DNA of 64,000 nucleotides from Lingula anatina (lineage: Eukaryota > Brachiopoda > Lingulata > Lingulida > Lingulidae), in contig NW_019774114.1 in assembly GCF_001039355.2 (NCBI RefSeq), positions 497,797-561,796 of the forward strand, written 5' to 3'. The notes beneath the pieces are model-generated. The model was not told the DNA's origin, made no database searches, and saw only the letters and a program-made list of their open reading frames with translations. Within the stretch, counting starts at the first letter, position 1. Every line of letters starts with the position of its first letter. Below are positions 39,201 to 52,500 of this stretch, piece by piece. A program made the translations under genes and the position numbers.

Positions 39201-42200
39201 CTATCAACCTACTGCAAAAAGTTCTGGTGACAAAAAGAACAAGAACAGACTTACTTGAATAGTTGCAAATGTCACAACTGAAGAGTTTCACATCTTTATG
39301 TTCATTCAACATGTGATCACATGCTTCTGTTTTGGTGTGATTAACTTTACTGCATAGCTTACATTCCCACAATTGGTTAATACCATCTCCAGCTAAAAAT
39401 ACAACAGCAGAGTCACTAATCTATGAAATTGTTGTGCTATATGCAGTAAAACAATAAAAACAAAATGAACTGCTTTATTTGGCAAATTACTGAACATAAT
39501 GTATTATATATACTCAAAATCCCCAAAAACAATTTTTTGTGATAGCAACTTAAGTGCTACTTTTTCAAATACTTACAAATTACTTGAAAAAAATAATAAA
39601 CTGGAGGATCAGAGAGGCGATACCGCCTCCGGATATTGTACCACCAGCTGGAGTAAGCACATTCGGATGGAAGCCCAAAAAAAAAAAAAAACACCACCAC
39701 CACCAGTCTTGTGCTTGACAGGCTCTATAAAATGCAATAAACAAGAGTTCTCAAAATATGCAAAAAAACATCTGTAAAAATGGTCCAATCAAGTGGTTTT
39801 TCCAATTGACCTATATTTTCCTAGCATTGATCACTTCTGTGATTTTCTAGACAATNGGGAGAGAGAGAGAGAAAGAGAATTTCTAAATTTTGGACTGGGC
39901 AGAATGATCCACAAAATGTTTAACATATTACCAGGTTTAAGCAGGAAATGAGGTAATAAGTCATTTTCTATATGTGATGAAAGTTTATCCCTGCGCTTCA
40001 TCTTTATCTTGGCCTTCTGCGCTCTCTCCATGGCAGAGATCAGCTCTTCCTCTTCAGTTGTCAAACGGGTCTTCTTATTTAACGATGTTGCCTCCCCATT
40101 CACATCCTCTACGTCTGTTCCAGACCCCAAAGTATCTTCTCCTGCAGTTTGCAGATCAGTTTCTGCTTGCTTCTCAGTTCTAAATCATGAGATAATTTTC
40201 AACAGATGACATAGTAAAATACTTATAAATTGCTTTCTGCAAAATGTAATATAGATCTCTTCAACCCCCATTCCCATACTCTCTCTTCTGCTATGTGGTA
40301 AGATGAAAATTATATTTTATCTTCATGCACATTCCTAGACTTGCTTGAAGACATTTACTGTTACTTACAAAATACCAAATACATGATTTATTTTTAAAAA
40401 AATCAATTAGCAAAAACTCACTGCAATTGCTTCTTGATGTAGTCCACGGTTCTTCTATTTGTCTTCTTTGCCCCTACCAGCTTTGTTTCTTTGCCCCTAC
40501 TTGATACATCTTGTCCTAACAAAATATTTTTTAATAAATTCACTGACAGTAAATGGTTTAATATCAAGTTAAACCTAGTCAGTTTCTGAGTTATTTAACA
40601 TATTTTATTGCTATATGAACATACACTAAGATGTACAGCATCATGACACTGATATCTGACTTACCCTCTATGTGTACTCTCTGGATGTGGTTTCTCAGAG
40701 TTTTACTCTCATGAAATGCCATGTTACATTGTGGACACTCAAAATCTCTCACATCAAGGTGGTACTTCATGTGCATCTTCAGCTGAAATCAAATTGACCT
40801 ATTTGAACATTTGCTGACAGGTGCATTTTGTTTCAAATATTTAAATGGATAATGATTAAAAGGTAAATGTTATCTCCACATCAGACATCTAAAAAACTTT
40901 GTTTTATCATCAAATTACCTTCTGCTTATAGCGAAAGTCTTTTCCACATACATCACATGAATAAGGCTTGACAGTTGAGTGGGAGGCAAGGTGGTTCACT
41001 ACTCCGACCTTCAGTTCAGCTAAAAAATATTAAAGTCAAATAAATTTTCTTTGTTTATTCTAAACTTGTTTTAATTTACAATTAATGTTAATAATTCAAA
41101 GGCAAAAAATTCTAATAGAAGTTCAAGCAAATTACAGTTAAATTATATGTAATAGGAAAAAAATGTAAATAATTTACACTGAGGGCAGCATCCCAGATGT
41201 ATTAACTATGTATGGAATGATGTTTCCATCTGAATTCAGCACCCTTCAATACAGCTGGGGTTATATTACTCAAGAACTGGGGTAATATATCCTACATAGC
41301 TTCCACATGCAGGATTACCACATTTTGCTTATGTGCCACATTACAGTTTTGCCTTTAATGACAAATGACTTCAAAAGAAAGTTGTCCTACCTGTAAAGTC
41401 ACATTTAGGGCACTTCCAAGGTTCAAACCCCCCATGTTCTTCTCTAAGATGTGCTATCATTGTTTTCTTCATGGGGGAGGTGAAGTCACACTGCTTGCAG
41501 GAATGCATTTTAGTTCCAAGAATACCTGGTTTATCTGCAAGAAATAGACATTTTTATAAGTTTTTGGCTCACTATTATTCAATGAAAAAAATAATAATAA
41601 TGAAAAGAAAAATAACTGAAAGTTCATGCAAATTACAGTTGTTATCAACACTTTACTCTTGTAATATCCTACTTTTCAAATATCTACTTTCGAAGAGTTT
41701 TCTCACCTTCGGCATTGGTGTAAACAACTTCACTGTAGTCTTCATACTTTGCCACTGGTTTTAATGACTTAATCAGCTCTTCTATCTCTGGGTCACTGCG
41801 GACAGGCTCTGGATCAAAATCTAATTTGACGTCTAAAAGTAAAGATATATAATATATATATCAGAAAATACTTGTCAATCTATATGCTTTGTTGGATATC
41901 TTTAAAGACATCCTACATTCTAAGATACCCTGCATTATTTTTTAATAATCTTTATGTAAAAACATAAAAATGTGAACCAAATCATGTGCCCAGATTTTTC
42001 ATTAATGAAGATTATTTGTTAACAAAAAGAAATCTTCAAAGTAGTTTACAATCATTATTACAAAACCTGTAAATCAGGTAGGGGTCACCTCATAAAACCC
42101 ACAGAAAATGCAGTGTAACAAACAAAAACTGCCGTAACAACCTGAAACAATTTCTGGAAAACAGTAACCAAAAAAAGGTCTAAGTACTACCCAACTCCCC

Positions 42201-42213
42201 CCCCCAAAACAAA

Positions 42214-42285
<72 letters not shown>

Positions 42286-44656
42286 TTTCACCAGTAGCAA
42301 TGAATATAGTCACCTTCTTGTTGTTCTTCTTCCTGTTGTTCTTCTGGTTCATTAACCAACTCCACCAGGATTTTATCATCATGCTCAGAATCTGCAATCA
42401 GTCGGAATGTGTAAGAAATCTTTGGTTCTGGTTTCACAGGCTTTTCACCCTCTTTCACAATGTTTCTACTTGCCTCTGCTGAGCTACTGCCTGGCTCTGG
42501 GAATTGAGAAAAATAAATAAATACAGTAAGTGAAACATATTTGCAAACAAAATGACACTAACTGAAAACTACAAAAACTTACTTTGACTACCAACTTTGA
42601 TATATTCTCAGTCTGAAATTAACAATGATAGTATATTTCACATACATACCAGGCGGAACAATACAATACAATACAATAAAGTTTTTTTTCTGTCTGATAG
42701 AGTGAAAGTACAAACATTAGTTAAGTAGCTATTCACCCACAGAAATAAATTAAATAATGATACAACTGTACACTGTTTACTACCTCTATTTCTGACTACT
42801 TCTAGTGATTAAAATTACAACAGTAATTTGTAGTTGGCATAGTATGATACATGATTGTTTAACTTAACATTAAGGCATCATTAGAAGTATGAAATTAATC
42901 CCTGCCTCACAAATCAGCGGCTTATTAACAGGGACTGACCTGGTGTGGATTCTGGGGCAACACTGTCTACAAGTAGAACATTGGACCTAGGAGTGCCCTT
43001 ATCATCATCCTGCTGCAAAGTGGGCAAAGGATCAGGCACAAGGCTGCTTTCTTCTGCAGAAGAGGTACTCTGGACAGCTGGTTGGGCATCTTCACCAGCA
43101 GAGAGTTCTATGACCTGTACTTTCTTTGGTGGTGAGGAGAGGGCAGAGTCTGATGCAACACCTTTAGGCTCTGTGATCTTGTATACCACTAATGTTCTCT
43201 TTCTGCCTGGAGCTTCTGGACCGTCTTCTCCTGCACTACCAGCTGCAGTGGTGCCATCTTTTGTCACATTTTGAGATACTATGGAGAGACCTTTTGTCAT
43301 ATTTTGTGATGCTGTGGTGACTTCCTCTGGTGCATCACTTGCTGACTTATCTCCCAAGTCAGATGCAGTCCTTTCACCCTCACTTTCTCCTGTAGTCCCC
43401 TCCGATACCCTCCTTTTTTTGTTAGACAAGACATTTTTACTTGGCTGCAGAGTGGGCAGATCCACATCTTCACCACTCTTTCTCTGAGACCTTGTCCTGG
43501 TCACTCTACCAGAAGGCTTCACCACAGGTTTGACAACGGGTGTGTCTGAAGTCTTGGATTCCTTTGCCACTGAATCTGATTGTGCCTGGGCTGATCTTCC
43601 ACTTTTTCTGGTAGATGTAATCTCCTTTGCCTCTTGATTTCCTGTACTCCTGGGAGATTTAGCTCTTGTAGATATTGATGCAGGTTGCTTAGCTAGGACA
43701 GGGGACTTGGGAGATGCTGAGAACGGGGATACTGATGACAAACCTGCACTTCTACCTCTTCTTGGAGAAGCATTACCCCTTCCTGATCCCAGCACTTTAG
43801 CTTGTCCATGTGCAGGACTACTCCTTGTCTGCCGGACTGAGTCACTAGCAGCTTGAGTAATCTTGTTTGTGGTTGGCGATGTTTGTGCCTTTGTTGGAGA
43901 GTCTGGTACTGCTGCAGTCTTTCGACCCTTCTCTCCAACTCCCAAAAGCTCATGTGCAGTCTTGACATTTCTTTGCCTGGAACTTCTTCTAGTGGAGAAC
44001 TGGTTTTGTTCTGCTGAAATTTGAGGGTTAAAATATAATAATCCATATAATTTTGAAACTAATGAAGGGTCTTGTCCTAGAGACAGCCAAATTATCTCTT
44101 TTATAATTAAATATAATAATCTCAATAATATTTTAGAATGAATATCACTGCAATCGGTAATCTAATAAGGTATTTTACCACTTCATTAAAGCTACATGCA
44201 GCAGGATAATACTATAAATTTAAGTAAAATACTTTGTGAAACCATTTGGTGCTGACCTGCTACTGCAGTGCCACAACTGGAACAAAACTTCCCATCCTTA
44301 CATCCTGTACAGCATTCCTGTCCAAAAAAAAACATCAAACTGTATATGTGAAATATTCTTCGTGTAAAATTTTCACAATGGTTTCTAAAGGTGAGGGATA
44401 AATTAACAAGAAAATTATAAAATGCTTTTTGTATTCAGAACGAAAGGCCATTACCAATTTTCAATTTATGATTAAAATTTACAGGTATTGAATAATGTTT
44501 AGTGTTCTCTCAGACCTTAACATCTGTTGTCTTTAGGTTGTCTGATGGCGTTGTCTCCTCTGTAACTTTTGAGCCACAGTTTGGGCAGAACTTGAAGGAA
44601 GAATCCAGGTGAAATCCACACACCTTTCCATCAGTGCCCTTTTGTTGACACTTCAT
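33272..44656 (-). CDS. Poly-C2H2 zinc-finger protein with N-terminal zinc ribbons
   Basis: Twenty exons join in frame to about 1262 aa: 44656-44516 (ATG), 44317-44257, 44013-42940, 42496-42314, 41832-41707, 41534-41391, 41019-40919, 40792-40675, 40515-40422, 40179-39932, 39392-39255, 38853-38753, 38621-38495, 38311-38208, 37913-37798, 37604-37524, 36971-36878, 36537-36454, 36242-35990, then 33672-33272 (TGA). Two CxxCG ribbons (FCPNCGSKV, FCSSCGTAV) open the protein. A 358-residue Ser/Pro/Lys-rich disordered exon with RRGR- and KKRR-type basic runs follows. Seventeen C2H2 fingers start near residue 540; fingers 4 and 5 are separated by about 115 residues. The last finger (CETCQETFPDQHSLALH) sits before an acidic C terminus. 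A nuclear DNA-binding transcription regulator is the expected role; I cannot name an ortholog. Exons 17-19 occur twice in the assembly, and the copy contiguous with upstream exons lacks the complete last exon. Confidence 0.88.
33472..35134. repeat. Duplicated 3' part of the zinc-finger gene, copy A
   Basis: It matches 35523-37184 at an offset of about 2050. It carries the end of the final exon, then exons 34192-33940, 34487-34404 and 34921-34828. Differences from copy B are few (for example PHSCDVCG here, PHACDVCG there). Homology stops at 35134, where a repeat element begins. Confidence 0.9.
35135..35521. mobile_element. Interspersed repeat with GAGGCG..CGCCTC hairpin, copy 1
   Basis: The element begins near CTAGAGGATCAGAGAGG at a point where allele B (37184) lacks it. 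The hairpin GAGGCGATACCGCCTC follows, then GTACCACCAGCTGGAG and, further in, AGGTCAAAGGTCAATTTC repeated twice. It is cut at the N at 35522. A related sequence is at 39600-39855. The absence from copy B shows an insertion difference between the two haplotypes, or a chimeric join. Confidence 0.7.
35523..37184. repeat. Duplicated 3' part of the zinc-finger gene, copy B
   Basis: The copy starts immediately after the N at 35522 and truncates the last exon to 35723-35523. It includes exons 36242-35990, 36537-36454 and 36971-36878 and continues into single-copy upstream exons. Read literally, the locus would encode extra fingers; the join at one N says otherwise. Confidence 0.9.
39600..39855. mobile_element. 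Interspersed repeat, copy 2, in an intron of the zinc-finger gene
   Basis: It shares GGAGGATCAGAGAGGCGATA, CCACCAGCTGGAG and AGTCTTGTGCTTGACA with the element at 35135. It also ends at a single N (39856), followed by a GA run. The assembly evidently breaks inside this repeat family. Confidence 0.7.
42212..42283. repeat. (AC)n microsatellite
   Basis: About 35 AC units with one interruption, inside an intron of the zinc-finger gene. The minus-strand frame through it reads a Cys-Val repeat, which is an artefact. Confidence 0.95.
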
Positions 44657-46669
44657 CTTCAGGATGAAATTTACTGAAGTAGAGAACTGCTTGATAATTA
44701 ATCTAGCTCTTTTTAAAGCAAAGTAAAAGCCGAGGTGATTAGCATATCAAGTGTTTAGACTTGTTTTGACAAAGGGTATTAAATAAAAAGGTGCTCAAAC
44801 ATTTGGATGTTATCACCTTGTCTACCACATCAACGTGAGCAAGAGAGAGAAAAGGAGAGAGTGAGAGAGAGGAAGTGATTGAGTGAGTTTATGGCATTGT
44901 TTAAATATTGAATACCTTTAAGTCGTTGATTCAAAATTCCTGCTTCAAAGCCCTACAGTATTATGGTTGATCGGCGGCAAGATATCTCAATTTTCAACAC
45001 CACCAAGATTACCGACGCCATTTCCCTCCCATTTTGTGCGACTGCGTAGTAATCTGTGATGTGAGTGTGAATATGGAACATTGTACTACAAAAGTTATAG
45101 CTTTGTTTAAGGTTTACAGAAGACATATCTAGAGTTGATGTATAGATATAATTAACACTACCATTTGCATTAATATTACATGATATATTAATTGAACTAA
45201 ATTGTCCTCGCCCATGCGTACGATAATCAGTGGGTAATTCGGTGCTGACCTATGGCTGCAAGTTAGCCTACCATTGCAAAGTGTCTGTCGTGTATTCACT
45301 CCTTGAAAACAATGCATTTTATATCATTTTAACTGATGCATGTATTTTATTTGAAAGCTTGATTATAGTAAATTTTAATATTTGAAGGTTTGTTTTGATA
45401 ATTTCAGGATTTTATAAATATCATTAGTTTCCACTACTGCTAGTAGGTGGCGCAGCGATCTAAGGTGCAACAAAAATCTCCGCTAGCAAAAATGTAAAAC
45501 CGAATGTAGAATCTGCAAGGAATAATTTTTGTTTAAATCACCGCATTTGCAGTCGGACAATTCCAAAATGACAAGGGAAGGGATGAAGGTGGTGGGTGGG
45601 GTACCATCTGATATCAGGGGCTTCTAAAATAGTAAACGAAATTAAGATATCAGTGATACAATAATTTTGTAACATAGCCTACACCGGTAGCCTACTAGCT
45701 CACCCTGGCTGTGGTTACTTTAAATAATGCATCTGTCTTTGTGTTGATTTAAAACAAACCCCCGAAAATATAAAATATCGGCAATTTCTCGTTGCAATGT
45801 GTAAGCGGAGGCAACTCAAAGCTTTTATCGTCAATTTACCACCTGTCTATTATGAGGTGAGATAGCAATCGGTAGGCCTGTGGTGCGTAACTTTATCCCT
45901 GAACGAGATTTTGTCACGAAAATTAGCAGTTGAATACCAGTGTATGGGTTACAGTCCGTGCCGTCATTTTGGTTTAAAAGTTTTTGTTTTGGAGTTATGA
46001 GCCCCTAGCTACATGTTTTCATTTAACGGCATTATAAAGGCATTATTTTGCTTTATCAACAATAATACTCTCTAAAAAAACGCTGAGAGGGTTTTGGAGT
46101 ACTAAATCGTGTCATTAAATCGGCTTGAAAACGGTGACCGAGGGTGCTCAGGTTAAAAAAAATTGAGATACCGATTTTCAGTTTCTACCCCCAAATCGCA
46201 ATTATGACGTCACCCGTAAGATGACATTAATTTAAAGGTACATACGAACTGAGCATCGGTGGAGCGTGGATTCCCAGTAACACATGTAAAACACTTCTAC
46301 TGGATTCTTATATGACTCAAATAAATTCGACATGCCAAGGGATAAACTGAATAGATCACTCGATCAGCCATAAAAGACCTTTAGACTGCTCCTTTCTTAA
46401 AATTTTTGGTTGTAAATTTAAGACATACAGCTTAGAATGCCAGCAGAAAAATCCGTTCAAACATCATTTTCGGGTAAAATTAAGCAATGCCTTTTGGTAA
46501 TTCCATTAGTTATACTACTTGAACCTATATGCTGGCATTTGGTTGGTTTTTGTGACAAAAAATTGACTTTGTATGCATCTTTAATCACTGACCAATGGAA
46601 ATCTATCTATTACCGAAAAGACTGTACGGCAGTAAATTAGCAGTTTTGGGCGAGGGGTGACAATATCCT

Positions 46670-47614
46670 TTAAGTTAACTTGTCTTTATAAGGTAAAATA
46701 GATCTCCTCCAGTTAAAACAGCATTTTCGTCCCTGTTTGCTTTAAACTTATTAGTGTTGTCAAGGACGGTTGGGTCGGTGCCGACCCGCCGTGCCCCCCC
46801 CTTCCCCTATCGCAAAAAACGCCAACCCATAAGAACAGTTGGAAAGGGGTTACTGGCAAAAGCACCTTCTTCGGATTTAAAACGGAAAACTATTTTATAG
46901 AATTTAAAAGCTCCGGAACTTTTACAAAGTAGGCCTAATAAGGCAGTGATGGGATTGAGAGCGAAAAGAACCTTATACCGGTGTCACGTGAAGAAACCGT
47001 CGTCGTGAATAAACCGTTCTGACGGATTATTCACGCGGGGTTAGCAGTCTGTTGACTTAGGCCTACAGTAAGTAGCTGCACATGCATTTCCAACATTTTC
47101 CCGTAGAGAAAGTTGTAGTATTATCAAAAACACAATTTCTTTTTAATGAAAATGACTGAACTCTGAATTGAAAGAACATTGTAGAGTGAAAACATTTACA
47201 CTACGAGTCTTAGATCTACCACGTTTTTCACACAGAGCAAAACAGTTCAGTCACGATCAAAAGCTCACTTCCAACATTCCCCTGTATACTGTAGTAATAA
47301 GATGATCAAATACATACTCTCTCATGACGAAAACCACTGAATTATGAATTGAAAGATCATAGTTCAGTGCAAACATAGCAACATAGCGCCCACTTAGGAC
47401 GACATTGTCATACCGGAAGTTAATTCTTTCAAACTACCCTCAGTGCGCATGTGCAGAACGGTTTCGTCACGGCACGGGTCTATCACGCCACACCGGTACT
47501 ATGTACTTACTCTCGCACTCTGCGATATCTGGTTTTAATTACGCTTATTCAGAGCTCAAGAGCCGAATTGCATCTGTAGACTGGAAACTTTTTTCTTCGT
47601 TATATTCTAACAAT

Positions 47615-47645
<31 letters not shown>

Positions 47646-48476
47646 GTATCCCGTTATTTACTTTTACATCCAAACGAGAAATGTTTGTTTGGTTTTTTGG
47701 TTCTTGATAAAAAACATACCACCCAAACTATTTACCTCTCTCCCTCTCATTGCTGTTAAAGCTGTGATTGATTTTCCTTTTATAAGCTGTTTAAAAATGT
47801 GCACATAAATTGACAAGCAAAAAAAAGATATCATATTATTGCTATCGCATGTAGATATGTTTATTATAAACTTTTTCAAAATCAACAGATTGAGACATTG
47901 CTGAGGCTCACCAAAGTAATATAACAATTCTTTTTAGTAATAAAATTAATGATGCAGTGATTCTGAATATTATTAAACAAAGGTATTTTCAAGAAGTCAA
48001 CATTCAAACATGAAAATCTGACACACTGAAATGACATACGATCCGTTATATTGTGTTAAAGAAGAAGAAAATATATGCAAATATAAACAAATGGCAAATA
48101 ATCATTTAACTGGAATTACTGATTGAATTACTTTGTAATAGTGAATTACTGTAAATATATAGCGCATTTAAATAGTCGAATTTGTATCACTGAAATCCAC
48201 GCTTACATGCGAGATATTCAAGTGTCGCCTATGTATTTGTCAAACGTATGACTGTTTGAAATTTTGTATCATTGTCTTGAAAACTAGTCAATATGTAATA
48301 ACCTGGAATTTAAATTTGCTGGCATAAGTGAAGCAACTGTATTTGTTCTGCATTTTTTTCTTACATAATACGTTATATTTTGTATTGATATATCTACATA
48401 TTTCAAATTTGAGTAAAGCAGCAAATTAAAACTTTCATTATTTTAAGGAATTTATCTTTGTCAAGAACTTAATCCC
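46670..48476. repeat. Segmental duplication, 3' flank of caspase gene copy 1
   Basis: It shares colinear blocks with 61587-63330, such as AAAAGAACCTTATAC, TTAATTACGCTTATTCAGAG and CAACAGATTGAGACATTGC. Divergence is well above the allelic blocks elsewhere, with many indels, so this is an older, real duplication. It extends into the caspase exons on both sides. Confidence 0.8.
47860..47865 (-). promoter_or_regulatory. Putative poly(A) signal of the CULT-caspase gene
   Basis: AATAAA on the minus strand, 612 bases beyond the stop. The same hexamer lies at an equivalent place (62683-62688) beyond the second copy. Conservation in both flanks is the only support. Confidence 0.4.
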
Positions 48477-49534
48477 TTAATCCCTTTTGGCTGGCAAGTG
48501 AGAAAAATCCGGCAGATCACGCGTCTGAAAACGGAACGGTTCGGTCAGTGTTGAATGAACACGTGGTACCTGCTTCAAGTGCCCAGCGTCGCTTTTCATC
48601 AAGGTGTTCACGTTCTGAAAGAGCCTATAAATGCTAAGCTCTTTCGTCATTTCGCTGACCAAATGTTTGGTGAATTTGCTCAAGGATTTTCGGTCGCCGG
48701 CAACAGAAGTGGTATCGTCCGCGCATGAATACATCTTAACAAACCCATAACCCTGGAGGGACTGACTTAAGCGACGGAACTTTCTCCTATTCTGCTCGCT
48801 GCTGGGCTCGACGCTTGGGGTAACGGCGCGATTTTCATTAGTACTCCGAGTACTATTTTCTTTTTCGTCGTCACCATCTTCCGCTTGTTTACCACTTGCC
48901 CCGGTCTCGGCTGTAGGTGTACCACTGGGGTTCACGTCTCCAGCAGCGCATGGGGGACGTGCGTTGGACGACATCTCCTGTATTGGCCTAGATTTTGGCG
49001 AGTCTGCAAAGACTTCATCATCATAATCACCGAGATTATTAAAAGGAAGATGCTCCACGGTCTTCCTGCAATCTTTTGAAACTTGGTCATGGAAATGACC
49101 TGTTCCTCTGCAGGCATCGATAATAGAAATCTTCACCCTAGCCCCAGTCTGCATCATCAGCGTTTCAATTAGGCGAATATTTATGTATGAACTCGTCGTG
49201 GTTGCTTCCTCCCAGTGCCGGCTGTCATTGCTGTCGGGAACTATGAAGTGGAAACCATTCTCGGCTGATCCATGCCCAGAGAAGTAGAACAGCACAACTT
49301 GATCTTTCTTTGTCGGAATATTCTCTAAGGCTGAAATGATATGATCTTTGGTTGCGTTCTTCAATTTGTACACCTCGAAGGGAAAGCGAAGACTTTTGAG
49401 TTTCCGTTCCATGGCGTCGGCGTCGTTGGCACAGCACATGAGTCTGTTCCCCGTATTGGGATCGCTTTCGTAAGTGTTTCCTACAACAATGGCCTTCCTG
49501 TCCTTGACGTGACTATAGGGAGGTGAGCGGAGAC
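48477..49534 (-). CDS. Caspase-fold protease domain (peptidase C14), terminal exon
   Basis: A single exon of 352 codons including the stop. The p20-like part starts RKAIVVGNTY, with ANDADAM, the catalytic His at 49274-49272 (YFSGHGS) and the catalytic Cys at 49112-49110 (IIDACRG). A linker of about 115 residues, acidic and Ser/Thr/Pro-rich, follows. The p10-like part (GYGFVKMYSCADDT, SKFTKHLVSEM) ends ...FSHLPAKRD. The Asp before ACRG differs from the QACRG of classical animal caspases and recalls para- and metacaspase-like enzymes, so cleavage specificity may not be for Asp. Confidence 0.9.
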
Positions 49535-52500
49535 CTGGAAACAAAATAAATATGGATACATGTAACCAGTACTTTTTATGTTTTTTTTTAATTTCATTTT
49601 GCCATATTCCTGTCGAACTGTATCATCTACATTTTCGCAACCATTTCTATTACCTGGGCATACAAGCGGGCATTACAATCATAGCAATCTTCTCTCTCTC
49701 TCTCTCAATTCAGTTCTCTACAGGTCGGAAGAGATCCATCAGCAGAATCAATGCAATGGTGCTGTCACTTGCGTTCTCACAAAGAGGTATATTTTAGTTC
49801 TGACTTACATTTATCATTGCTTCACATCCGTCTTTATATATAGATGGCTTTCCTATTTTTACCTGTAGGAATGGCAAACCGTCCACCAATTTTCTCCCAA
49901 AACACAACGGCAAACGTATTGCCCTCCTTCTTGGTCGACTTATATTCCCTGTGAAGAAAGAGATTTGATTTTGCTTTTTCACCATAAAATAGCCAACTAG
50001 TAAGAACAGAAATAATATAACCGTCTTGGCTGTCGATACTAAAAATGTCACAGTTCATTCACTTTCACTTTTGAAGAATAAATCAGAATAAATCAGAACA
50101 AGACTGAAATTTACGGACTGCAGCCCGAATCGCATTTACTATGTTAAAGACAAACGGTACATACCGCCCTATGGTTTCGTCACATTTTTTGTTTGGGCAG
50201 CGTACTGGACAAAACTCTGTATAATCCTTAAACCACCCATCCTCTGCCTATTGAGAAAATTCATTTTAGCAGTAAAAAAATAAGCATTTCTTTTAAAATC
50301 TACATCATATTTTATTTATTACCTTCAATGGAGCTCAACATCCTAATGCGTAAATATTGATATTTATATTCACACTCAGTCCCGCCATATTCTGTGCCAT
50401 GGTCATATATCTCTTAAATACTTCAAATAGTCTCTGACTTAGAAAAAAGAACTTATTTACAAAATGCAGCTCTACTAGAAGTGCTGCTTTTTCATAATTT
50501 TGCAACCAGCTGCGTTTTGCAACAGTAGTTATCCACCCGAGAGGGCAAAAGAGTAACTTTCTCGCCGGGAATAACCTCATCACCTTTTATTTGTCAAGTT
50601 TTTATACTATGAAAACGTCACTGTTTGGTTTTGTTCTATGAATTCATTAGCATCGATGTGGTTTCTTAAAATTACCTTTGAAAGGTCTCCTCTGTTTCCC
50701 TTCAACTTATTACCTGTTACGGTTAGAATCTTCCTTGGGGTACCTGAAAATAGACTTTTTACTTGAGGACAAACCAAAGGAATTATGTACACCATGTCAC
50801 ACCTAACGCAGCGGCCTTTTACGTTCATTCAAAACAATGATGTGATTTCAATAAGCCGTTGATTCGGCAAGTAATGGCCTACCCAAATTTTGTCTATTAC
50901 GTGGTGCAAATATGGCAATTTTGATGACCAAGGTAGCAGCTCGTTCCCTTGGTTTTGTAAGTTATCTGTTATTAATGCTCTGTGTGAAGTGACAATCTTA
51001 TCGTGCAACCTAAAATTGTTCCTAAGGTGCTCCCTATCAAATGATATAGTCAAGTGGTTCCCAGATTATTGCTTTATATGATGTGGTTCAGGTTTTCATC
51101 GATGGCTTTCATTGGTGTTTTGGCACCAATGTGGTATCCACTCCAGATACTGACGCTGTCAATGACCCTGGTCACTTTGGACGCGGCACACGCTTAGTCG
51201 TAGGCCTCTTCAGCGTGTCTGTAGACTCTCTTTTGACTAGTTGAGCGGCACAGGTTAAATCTGACCTCAATAAAGAAATCCACGCGGTTTCAGTGTTCTA
51301 CCCAAAAACGGTCCTGGTCCCCATTTCATTAGAGAAATAGACGACGATGTTTTGCTGTTAACAGAGGCTTCATCAGTGGTCGTCTGGTACTCTTACCTGC
51401 TAAAACCAGTTTGGTGTTCGCAATAAGAGGTCTCTAGCATTTACGGTTCCATAATTAGAGAGAGTTTTCAGTTTCGGCATCTAATTTCAGTTTCGGTTGT
51501 TTCTCCCGTGAAAATGCACTGATCGACCCTAAAATCCCGAAGATGAAAGAAGCCTCTTATCGTTACTCCTCACTATAATATGAGAGCTAAGGTCTGTGTA
51601 GTTTCTGAAAATTGGCAAAAACATTTTTTTTTTCAGAAAATGCCCATTTTAGAAAATTTTGGTCCGTTTGACCTTGAACTATAGATCAAATTCAAGGGCA
51701 CATTTGAAATCTCCACATATGACTTTTAGTTGAGTTCTATTGTAATCTTCCCATAATTCCTTTGGTTTGAGAGATATTTAGCATTTAATTTCAAAAGTTT
51801 TGACAAGGGTGCGTTTCACAACCAAAGCCAATATAGAGGTGCAATTGATGTCACAGGCATGCTCTTAAAAAATATTTAGTGCACAGATTGCAAACTATGT
51901 TTGATTATTCTAGGGCTCCACATGAAGAAATTTGCATCAAAGTTTCACTCTCCTGGAACAATGGATGATAAAATATAATTCATCGTCTAACCCCAAAAAG
52001 GAACATTACGCCTACATTACTGTCGCAAATGCAAAACGTCCAACTTATACTCACTTTGAAAATTCAATCATCACTGGTTTTGGTCTTTAATTTATCTCCT
52101 ATAAGTAAAAATTATAATAATCTTCTGTGTAGAGCGACTTTAGTTTGCTTGTCACTGAATATTAAAAAAAAAAGGTAAAATACATCCTACCGACTATATA
52201 ATAAAGATTAAATAAATTATTTTCCCCTCATGATCCAAATAATATATCAGAAATGTCAATCTATCATGGAATCATAATGTATCACTGAGAATAAAATTGG
52301 AGTCATTTGACTCTCTAGTCAGAGTCCAGCACCCCTTGACCCTCATGGAGTTAATCTGACTCCTATATAAGGGTCAAATTACCCCACTACCAGAGTCTTT
52401 AGACTCTCTTATCAGAGTTAATCACCCCCTGGCTCTCATGGAGTCAATCTGACTCTAAAATCAGATTGTCAGAGTAAATACAGACTTGACATTTAATATG

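Larger units (their letters stand above)
44657..48476. other. Intergenic DNA; upstream of the zinc-finger gene and downstream of the caspase gene
   Basis: The first part would hold the promoter of the zinc-finger gene and contains a GA-rich run at about 44838-44875. A 67-codon + frame at 46437-46640 has no family resemblance. From about 46670 the sequence is homologous to the flank of the second caspase copy (61587 onward). TTTATT at 47860 (AATAAA on the minus strand) is shared with that flank. Confidence 0.45.

Noticed and set aside
42074-42397. A Cys/Val-repeat protein
   Set aside because: It is translation of an AC microsatellite.
46437-46640. A 67-residue hydrophobic protein
   Set aside because: There is a real ATG, but no homologous family is recognised and the duplicated flank does not preserve it.
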